In this document: one piece after another, positions 1 through 4,512 of the stretch
Numbering within the stretch: position 1 is the stretch's first letter
How the letters are laid out: every line of letters begins with the position of its first letter
Origin: Calditrichota bacterium
GTDB taxonomy: Bacteria; Calditrichota; Calditrichia; RBG-13-44-9; J075
Assembly: GCA_024275555.1 (NCBI GenBank)
Contig: JAJRYW010000002.1
Coordinates: forward strand, 1 to 6,532
DNA: 6,532 bases
Reading direction: 5' to 3'
Notes under the pieces: model-generated
What the model was told of the DNA's origin: nothing
The model's input: only the letters and a program-made list of their open reading frames with translations
The model's database searches: none
Translations under genes and position numbers: made by a program

Positions 1-63
1 AGATTCAGGAACCTGCATTTCGCCCATCGAATCTTTTTCAATACGAAAGCCTTTTTTTACCAT
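1..63 (-). CDS. fumC: class II fumarate hydratase, N-terminal fragment (probable)
   Basis: Only the first 21 codons are in the window; the rest lies beyond the left edge. The peptide begins MVKKGFRIEKDSMGEMQVPE. The block R-I-E-K-D-S-M-G-E followed by a V-P is the hallmark start of the fumarase/aspartase superfamily, and the Met-Gly-Glu form is the usual one in class II fumarases. Such enzymes reversibly hydrate fumarate to malate in the cytoplasm, which fits the 2-oxoglutarate dehydrogenase genes nearby. The ATG is supported by a GGAGGA ribosome binding site 6 bases upstream. None of the catalytic regions are visible, so an aspartate ammonia-lyase, which shares this fold and N-terminal pattern, remains possible. 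The 123-base gap from the preceding gene holds no convincing promoter. Confidence 0.7.
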   Translation of the reverse strand, partial: MVKKGFRIEKDSMGEMQVPES

Positions 64-69
64 GATGAA

Positions 70-75
70 TCCTCC
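70..75 (-). promoter_or_regulatory. ribosome binding site of the fumarase-like gene
   Basis: The minus strand reads GGAGGA here, 6 bases before the ATG at 63. It fixes the start of a gene of which only 21 codons are visible, and so supports the fragment being a real coding start. Confidence 0.75.
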
Positions 76-186
76 GATTTGAACGTGAAATCTCCACCGG
101 ACCTAAGTGCACGGCGGCTGTTAAACGCCGAAAATTAGGGCGTCACAGACAACAATAAAAGCAGATTGAAAAAATGTTCACCGGCC

Positions 187-945
187 TTATTCGGAGATGA
201 TAATGCTGCTCTGATCCACCCCGGTGTTTCCGGTTGCGGCGTCATAAGCATATACGGTAACCCGGTAAAGTCCCGGCTGCTCCGCCGTGTAGCTGGCGCT
301 GAACAGGCTGGTCCGGCTTACCGTTAGCGGCAATTCCACGGTTTTCTCTTTCCCGCGGATCAGGGCAACCACCTCAAATTTATCGGCGTCCCACAACCCG
401 CCGGAAGAGGTCGGGCAGCCGCACATCATCACCACATTGGCGCTGATCTCCAAGTTATACCGGCCGTCCTTCATCTTAACCATTTGGTGGGCCCGGGGCG
501 TCAGAACATCCACCACAAACCCGGGGATGTCAAAAATAATTCCGTCGCCGGCGATATCTTTTCCGGGGATCAGCCACACCTGCTTGCTGGCGACGGTCAT
601 CGACTGGCGTTGTCCCAGCGGGGCGCGCACTTCAATGGTCGCTAAAATCGGGTGATCGATATCCAGGATCGCCTCAAATTTCGCCGAGCCTTCTGCAAAA
701 CTTTCCCCGCGCCGGTGCGCTTCTTTCATAATCTTTTGAGTATTACCGGTGCTCCCAACGGTGGGCCCGCTGGCTAGAATTTCCCCGGTGTCGCTGTTTT
801 TGATAGTCACCAACGCCCCGCTCATCGATGAGCCGATGAATTTGGCGTCGTGCGCCTTGGCGCGCACCACAATTTTGGTGGTGGCTGCCTGGATCAGCAG
901 CGAACTGAACAGCAGCAAAATGATAATCTGCAAAAAACGTTTCAT
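187..945 (-). CDS. secreted beta-rich protein of unknown function with a CGCP motif
   Basis: I do not recognise this 252-residue protein. It has a classical Sec signal peptide: MKR, a hydrophobic stretch over residues 5-18, and a likely cleavage near Ala20/Ala21. There is no lipobox Cys, so the mature protein is probably periplasmic or exported. Residues 23-115 are rich in alternating hydrophobics and include G-A-L-V-T-I-K-N and a T-G-E-I-L turn, like a transthyretin- or carboxypeptidase-regulatory-type beta sandwich. Residues 140-252 look like a second Ig-like domain ending in G-L-Y-R-V-T-V-Y-A-Y-D. The only two cysteines of the mature protein are Cys175 and Cys177 in V-M-M-C-G-C-P (172-178), followed by a Ser/Gly-rich turn and Trp185. 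They could form a vicinal disulfide or bind a metal together with the two methionines; this is inference. An AAGGAG site at 952-957, 6 bases before the ATG, supports the start. It lies 129 bases behind the hydrolase gene. Confidence 0.85.
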   Translation of the reverse strand: MKRFLQIIILLLFSSLLIQAATTKIVVRAKAHDAKFIGSSMSGALVTIKNSDTGEILASGPTVGSTGNTQKIMKEAHRRGESFAEGSAKFEAILDIDHPILATIEVRAPLGQRQSMTVASKQVWLIPGKDIAGDGIIFDIPGFVVDVLTPRAHQMVKMKDGRYNLEISANVVMMCGCPTSSGGLWDADKFEVVALIRGKEKTVELPLTVSRTSLFSASYTAEQPGLYRVTVYAYDAATGNTGVDQSSIIISE

Positions 946-1023
946 AAGATGCTCCTTTTAAAATAGATGTATCATCGGGATTACAAGGATACGATGTGCT
1001 AAACAGCGACATAGTTACCGGAT

Positions 1024-1078
1024 AAAAAAAATCAGCGGCACTGGGCGGTAGAGAGGCCATGCAGGGCGCCCTCTCTAC
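1024..1078 (-). terminator. stem-loop over the hydrolase stop codon with a distant U-run; possible terminator
   Basis: A perfect 9-base inverted repeat, GTAGAGAGG at 1048-1056 against CCTCTCTAC at 1070-1078, with a 13-base loop. It includes the TAG stop of the hydrolase gene (1075-1077). In the minus-strand transcript the stem is followed after 16 bases by eight U residues (1031 to 1024). The gap is too long for a textbook intrinsic terminator, so this may instead be an mRNA 3' end stabiliser or a weak terminator. Confidence 0.45.
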
Positions 1079-2037
1079 TGTTCCAAAAATTCCAGCGCCC
1101 GCTGTTCCGACCAGTAAACTCCATCATTTCCCACGGTTATAAATCCAACGTGGCCGCCGCTGTCGGGGATTTCCAGGTAGAGATGAGGATTTTCTTTTGC
1201 CTCCGAAACCGGAAAGCACTCCGGAGTTAAGAAGGGATCGTTGGCGGCGCTGACAATCAAGGTAGGGATGGTAATCGCCGGAAGATAGTACAAACTGCTG
1301 CTACGCCGGTAATAATCGTTCGCATCTTTAAACTCGTGGATGGGCGCGGTGTAGCGTTCGTCAAATTCCGGAAAGGTTTTGATTTTTTTGTAGCCGGCGT
1401 CATCAAGCTGACCGGGAAGGATGGACATCTTCTCCCGGATTTTTTCATGGAGCAATCGCAAAAAACGTTTGAGGTAGACCCGGGAAAAACCACGGGATAT
1501 TTTGTCTGCCGAGGAAGCCAGGTGGCAGGGCGCAGAAAACACCACGGCGCGGTAAATTTCGTCAGGCGCCTGGCTTCCCTGCTCTCCCAGGTACTTCAGG
1601 ATGATGTTCCCGCCCATGCTAAAGCCAATCAGGGCAATCCGCTGGTAAACATCTTTTTGGAGCACATGCTGAATTACCGTGTCCAGGTCATCCGTTGCGC
1701 CGCTGTGGTAAGAGCGCAATTTCCGGTTGGTTTCCCCACTGCAGCCCCGGAAATTCCAGGCCAGGGCGTCCCAGCCCTGGCGGTTTAGCTGCCTTACCAT
1801 GCCCCGCACATAGGCGCGATCGCTGCTCCCCTCCAACCCGTGAGCGACAACACCCAGGCGGTCGCTCCCCACCGGAGACCAATCGATATCCAGAAAATCA
1901 TCGTCAGGGGTGGCAATCTGCTCCCGCTGGTAGATGACTCCATCTACCTTGCGAAACAAGGTGGGTATGATGGTTTGCAGGTGGCCATTGGACAGCAAAA
2001 ATGGGGCGCGATAAGAAGACCTGGGTACAATCGGCAT
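1075..2037 (-). CDS. YheT-family alpha/beta-fold hydrolase
   Basis: A 320-residue cytoplasmic protein of the YheT/COG0429 family, related to eukaryotic ABHD1/2/3 and regarded as esterases or lipases; the true substrate is usually unknown. Family marks appear in order: the opening S-N-G-H-L-Q-T-I (16-23), the oxyanion-region H-G-L-E-G-S-S (66-72), the block N-F-R-G-C-S-G-E-T-N-R (95-105), then Y-H-S-G (110-113). The nucleophile elbow is G-F-S-M-G-G-N (138-144). The likely triad is Ser140, Asp267 (in A-N-D-P-F-L) and His296 (in G-G-H-V-G-F). Length and both ends match complete family members. The ATG at 2037 is the only sensible start: an in-frame stop lies at 2056-2058 with no start codon between, and the next ATG is Met80, inside the conserved core. 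No Shine-Dalgarno site precedes it, unlike its neighbours. A promoter with a perfect -10 lies 22 bases upstream, implying a leader of only about 15 bases. The gene is probably transcribed on its own. Confidence 0.93.
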   Translation of the reverse strand: MPIVPRSSYRAPFLLSNGHLQTIIPTLFRKVDGVIYQREQIATPDDDFLDIDWSPVGSDRLGVVAHGLEGSSDRAYVRGMVRQLNRQGWDALAWNFRGCSGETNRKLRSYHSGATDDLDTVIQHVLQKDVYQRIALIGFSMGGNIILKYLGEQGSQAPDEIYRAVVFSAPCHLASSADKISRGFSRVYLKRFLRLLHEKIREKMSILPGQLDDAGYKKIKTFPEFDERYTAPIHEFKDANDYYRRSSSLYYLPAITIPTLIVSAANDPFLTPECFPVSEAKENPHLYLEIPDSGGHVGFITVGNDGVYWSEQRALEFLEQ

Positions 2038-2059
2038 CGAATTGCGGCTCGGTTTTCAA

Positions 2060-2088
2060 ATTATACGCAGAGGGTTAGAAAAGCTGAA
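2060..2088 (-). promoter_or_regulatory. sigma-70-type promoter of the hydrolase gene
   Basis: Reading the minus strand, a perfect TATAAT lies at 2065-2060. It is preceded, with a 17-base spacer, by TTCAGC at 2088-2083, a 3-of-6 match to TTGACA. The -10 ends 22 bases before the hydrolase ATG, so the expected transcript start leaves a leader of roughly 15 bases. The promoter sits directly beside the edge of repeat copy A, which begins at 2091. Confidence 0.5.
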
Positions 2089-2090
2089 GT

Positions 2091-2220
2091 TTATTTGACA
2101 CAGAATACCGCTGATTGGGCAGAGTTCCGCTGAGAAGATTATTATTTGTACGGTAGTATGAATCATTCTAATCTTTTTCCCCGGTTTTCTCACTTTTCCC
2201 TCACCATCAGGATAAACGGA
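2091..2220. repeat. dispersed intergenic repeat, copy A
   Basis: This segment aligns without gaps to 4362-4491 (offset 2271). By hand count about 102 of 125 positions (2094-2218) agree. The two ends are best conserved: TTTGAC...CCGCTGA over 2094-2133 has 3 differences in 40, and CTAATC...AAACG over 2168-2218 has 7 in 51. The middle 34 bases have 13 differences. Inside, a unit of about 19 bases is imperfectly duplicated (2100-2118, 2119-2137), built on the core CCGCTGA. There is no open frame and no transposon-like terminal inverted repeat. Confidence 0.8.
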
Positions 2221-2226
2221 GGAATT

Positions 2227-2252
2227 CCCCGGAGCGCCTCCTTGGGGTTTTT
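2227..2252 (+). terminator. GC-rich hairpin followed by five T on the plus strand; possible terminator
   Basis: The plus strand reads CCCC-GGAG-CGC-CTCC-TT-GGGG and then TTTTT. The stem is 8 base pairs with a two-base bulge and a 3-base loop. It would end transcription running left to right, but no plus-strand gene lies upstream of it, so its role is unclear. It lies just outside repeat copy A and may have arrived with it or block antisense reading into the ferredoxin gene. Confidence 0.35.
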
Positions 2253-2306
2253 ACAACAATTTCAGCGTTTCTCAGCGTCAGATTTACCACTCTTGATTCG
2301 CAACAG

Positions 2307-2342
2307 AAAAAAAAAGGCCTCCCCTCGTGGAGAGAGGAAGCC
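2307..2342 (-). terminator. rho-independent terminator after the ferredoxin gene
   Basis: In the minus-strand transcript, GGCTTCCTC (2342-2334) pairs with GGGGAGGCC (2324-2316) over 9 base pairs, two of them G-U, around a 9-base loop. Nine consecutive U follow at once (2315-2307). It starts 20 bases after the ferredoxin stop and is the clearest terminator in the window, marking the end of the sucA-sucB-ferredoxin transcript. Confidence 0.92.
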
Positions 2343-2362
2343 CGTACATGCTCAAATCGGAT

Positions 2363-2647
2363 TTAGAGGTCAAAACGTTTGTAGTTTTTGGCGATATACT
2401 CCTCCCACTCTCCCGGCACTTCATCCTCGGGGAAGATCGCTTCCACGGGGCATTCCGGTTCGCAGGCGCCGCAATCGATACACTCTTCCGGATGGATATA
2501 GAGCATTTCTTTCATCTCGCGCATTTTTTCTTTGTCTTCATCGCTGAGCGTCAACCCTTCTGCCGGATAGATACAATCGACCGGGCACACCTCGACACAC
2601 GCCGTATCACACACACCGACACACGGTTCAGTAATAATGTAGGTCAT
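2363..2647 (-). CDS. 7Fe/8Fe-type ferredoxin with a helical insertion
   Basis: A 94-residue low-potential electron carrier of the bacterial 3Fe-4S/4Fe-4S ferredoxin type (FdxA, Azotobacter FdI and Thermus ferredoxin group). By alignment with the Azotobacter protein, Cys9, Cys17 and Cys66 would bind the 3Fe-4S cluster, and Cys21, Cys56, Cys59 and Cys62 the 4Fe-4S cluster. The second motif C-I-D-C-G-A-C-E-P-E-C-P is complete. Cys13 and Cys25 are extra; Cys13 is one residue later than the Azotobacter Cys11, so a second 4Fe-4S cluster cannot be excluded by eye. Residues 30-48 form a charged Lys/Glu/Met-rich helix between the motifs, roughly 14 residues longer than the matching Thermus loop. The tail (V-P-G-E-W-E-E-Y-I) is typical of the group. 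An AAGGAG site at 2654-2659, 6 bases before the ATG, supports the start. It follows sucB by 54 bases and ends before a strong terminator, so co-transcription with sucB is likely. Confidence 0.93.
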   Translation of the reverse strand: MTYIITEPCVGVCDTACVEVCPVDCIYPAEGLTLSDEDKEKMREMKEMLYIHPEECIDCGACEPECPVEAIFPEDEVPGEWEEYIAKNYKRFDL

Positions 2648-2701
2648 AGCATTCTCCTTAGCTTTAGTGTGGTTGCAAATTTATATCAACTTTTTCCGGA
2701 A

Positions 2702-4282
2702 TCAAACCCGAAGTAACATTCTTGCCGGGTCTTCCAGGTATTCCTTCACCCGAACCAGGAAGCTGACCGATTCCCGGCCGTCGATGATGCGATGGTCGTA
2801 GGAAAGCGCCACGTACATCATCGGGCGGATGGCAATTTCCCCATTGATCACCACCGGCCGGTCTTCAATTTTATGCATCCCCAGGATGGCCGATTGAGGC
2901 GCATTGATGATCGGGGTGGACATCAGCGAACCGAAAACGCCGCCGTTGCTGATGGTGAAGGTGCCGCCGGTCATTTCTTCGATGGTCAGTTGGTTGTTGC
3001 GGGCGCGTTCGGCCAGCCGCGCCACTTCTTTCTCGATCTCCGCCAGCGAGAGCTTCTCGGCATTGCGGATCACCGGCACCACCAGCCCGCGCGGGGAGGA
3101 TACCGCGATAGAAATATCGCAATAATCATGATAGATAATGTGGTCTTCGTCGATCATGGCATTCACCGCCGGCCATTCCTGCAGGGCCAGGACCACCGCC
3201 CGGGTGAAGAAGGACATAAATCCCAGTCCCACCTGGTGTTTTTCCTTGAAAATTTCTTTATACTGTGCTCTCAGTTTCTTGATGGAGCTCATATCAATTT
3301 CATTGAAGGTGGTTAGCATGGCGGTCTGGTTTTTAGCAGCCACCAGGCGCCGGGCAATGGTCTTGCGTAAAGTCGACATGCGTTCCCGGCGCTCGGTGCG
3401 GTTTCCTGCAACGGGCGGTTCAACCGCTGCGGCGGGTTCTTTCTGCGGCCGGGGAGGCGGCGATGCCGGCGTCTGTGCCGGTTGCGGGGCGGTTTTTTGC
3501 TGCGCTGCGGCCTGCAATGCGTCTTCTTTGGTGATGCGGCCGCCGGCGCCGCTTCCCTTGACCTGCTCCGGCGACAGGCCCGCTTCGGCCAGAATTCTTG
3601 CCGCTACCGGGGTCGCTTTAGCGCGGTGATCGCCGTCCTGCGCAGGGGCGGCCTGCGGTGCGGACGGGGCCGAATCAGCCGCCGGCTCAGCCCGGGCCGC
3701 CGATGCGCCGCCGGAAAGAACCTCGGCAATTTTCGCTCCCACAGAAACGGTCTCGCCTTCAGGAGTTAGGATTTTCAAAATTCCGCTGGTCTCGGCGGGG
3801 AGTTCAAAAGAGGCTTTTTCAGACTCGATCTCGCAGAGCAGGTCGCCCTCGGCCACCGTTTCGCCGTCCGATTTCAGCCATTGGGCGATGGTCACTTCGT
3901 TGATCGATTCGCCGACTTCCGGAACGACGACCGGAACAGGCGTCCCGTTGCTTGCTGCGGCAACCGGTTCTGTGGCGGATTCCGAAAGCGTCGCCTCCGT
4001 TTGCGGCGAAGCTGCCTCCGGAGGTTCCTGTGCGGCGTCGGCCTGCCGGTCCGTCTCAATTACGGCCACGGTCTCCCCTACCCCGATAGTTTCTCCCTCG
4101 GCCGCCAGGCGCTTCAGGATACCGCCCTGTTCGGCCGGGATTTCAAAGGAGGCTTTTTCCGATTCGATTTCGCAGATCAGTTCATCCGGTTTTACATAAT
4201 CCCCGTCATTTTTCAGCCACTGGGCAAGGGTCACCTCGGTGATCGATTCGCCAACCTCGGGAATTTTAATTTCGTATTTCAT
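2702..4282 (-). CDS. sucB: 2-oxoglutarate dehydrogenase E2, dihydrolipoyl succinyltransferase with two lipoyl domains
   Basis: The E2 core of the 2-oxoglutarate dehydrogenase complex moves the succinyl group from E1 via lipoyl-lysine to CoA. Domains in order: lipoyl 1 (residues 2-77, Lys43 in E-S-E-K-A-S-F), an Ala/Pro/Glu-rich linker, lipoyl 2 (116-190, Lys156 in the same E-S-E-K-A-S-F), a second linker, the peripheral subunit-binding domain (about 222-259), a third linker, and the acyltransferase domain (300-526). The active-site block S-Y-D-H-R-I-I-D-G has His497 and Asp501. The end, G-R-E-S-V-S-F-L-V then K-E-Y-L-E-D-P, is that of succinyltransferases rather than acetyltransferases. At 526 residues it is about 120 longer than the single-lipoyl E. 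coli protein (405), because of the extra domain and linker. The ATG is preceded by GAGGAG at 4288-4293, 5 bases away. sucA lies 230 bases upstream, so an internal promoter or processing in that spacer is possible. Confidence 0.96.
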   Translation of the reverse strand: MKYEIKIPEVGESITEVTLAQWLKNDGDYVKPDELICEIESEKASFEIPAEQGGILKRLAAEGETIGVGETVAVIETDRQADAAQEPPEAASPQTEATLSESATEPVAAASNGTPVPVVVPEVGESINEVTIAQWLKSDGETVAEGDLLCEIESEKASFELPAETSGILKILTPEGETVSVGAKIAEVLSGGASAARAEPAADSAPSAPQAAPAQDGDHRAKATPVAARILAEAGLSPEQVKGSGAGGRITKEDALQAAAQQKTAPQPAQTPASPPPRPQKEPAAAVEPPVAGNRTERRERMSTLRKTIARRLVAAKNQTAMLTTFNEIDMSSIKKLRAQYKEIFKEKHQVGLGFMSFFTRAVVLALQEWPAVNAMIDEDHIIYHDYCDISIAVSSPRGLVVPVIRNAEKLSLAEIEKEVARLAERARNNQLTIEEMTGGTFTISNGGVFGSLMSTPIINAPQSAILGMHKIEDRPVVINGEIAIRPMMYVALSYDHRIIDGRESVSFLVRVKEYLEDPARMLLRV

Positions 4283-4314
4283 TCCGTCTCCTCAAAACCT
4301 CTTTACGGATTTAT

Positions 4315-4352
4315 TCAGCCAATCATAGTTTTGGCTGATAATGCCAATCATA
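4315..4352 (-). promoter_or_regulatory. stem-loop and repeated 10-mer in the sucB leader; possible operator
   Basis: A perfect 8-base inverted repeat (4315-4322 TCAGCCAA, 4331-4338 TTGGCTGA, 8-base loop) lies 32 bases before the sucB start. The 10-mer GCCAATCATA occurs twice in the same orientation, at 4318-4327 and 4343-4352, 25 bases apart; on the minus strand each contains TATGAT, a 5-of-6 match to a -10 box. No -35 at the right distance is convincing. It could be an operator, a promoter region or a chance local duplication. Confidence 0.35.
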
Positions 4353-4361
4353 AATTGAACT

Positions 4362-4491
4362 TAATTTGACGCAGAATACCGCTGATTGAGCAGATTTCCG
4401 CTGAAATCATTTTTATTTGTCCTGAATTTTTGATGAATCTAATCTTTTCCCCCGGTTTTCTCGCTTTTTTCTCACAATCGGGATGAACGAA
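4362..4491. repeat. dispersed intergenic repeat, copy B
   Basis: Partner of the segment at 2091-2220 in the same orientation, about 82% identical by hand alignment without gaps. The internal duplication is clearer here: 4371-4389 and 4390-4408 both begin GCAGA and share CCGCTGA, agreeing at 13 of 19 positions. The copy fills most of the 230-base spacer between sucA and sucB and ends 21 bases short of the sucA stop codon, so it must be transcribed if the two genes share an mRNA. Confidence 0.8.
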
Positions 4492-4512
4492 AGATTTAAA
4501 GAGAATTTAATT

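Larger units (their letters stand above)
2038..2362. other. 325-base gene-free spacer between ferredoxin and hydrolase genes
   Basis: No coding frame here has a ribosome site, recognisable protein or consistent codon use. In transcription order the spacer holds the ferredoxin terminator (2307-2342), an unassigned AT-rich stretch (2253-2306), a GC-rich hairpin (2227-2247), repeat copy A (2091-2220) and the hydrolase promoter (2060-2088). It separates the sucA-sucB-ferredoxin block from the genes to the left. Confidence 0.8.

Noticed and set aside
112..130. CGGCG/CGCCG inverted repeat between the secreted-protein and fumarase genes as a terminator
   Set aside because: Only a 5-base stem with a 9-base loop and no U-run in the minus-strand transcript.
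973..996. CATCG/CGATG inverted repeat upstream of the secreted-protein gene as an operator
   Set aside because: A 5-base half-site with a 14-base gap is expected by chance at this length; no second copy was seen.
743..1060. Minus-strand 105-codon frame overlapping the secreted protein and its upstream spacer
   Set aside because: It is out of frame with the well-supported signal-peptide gene and lacks a ribosome site; it is a shadow.
2091..2220. Repeat copies as an insertion sequence or CRISPR array
   Set aside because: There is no transposase, terminal inverted repeat or target duplication, and no regular repeat-spacer series; only two distant copies are seen.
2146..2547. Plus-strand open frame of 133 codons running from repeat copy A into the ferredoxin gene
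   Set aside because: It crosses a terminator and overlaps the ferredoxin coding region antisense. Its composition is not protein-like and it has no homology I can recognise.
2648..2701. Promoter for the ferredoxin gene in the short gap behind sucB
   Set aside because: A TATAAA-like word exists but the only TTGATT-like -35 is 14 bases away, too close for a normal sigma-70 promoter.
3138..4369. Several plus-strand open frames opposite sucB, of 162-174 codons or fewer
   Set aside because: Low-complexity Arg/Ala/Gly-rich translations opposite the Ala/Pro linkers and lipoyl domains of E2; they are reverse-strand artefacts.
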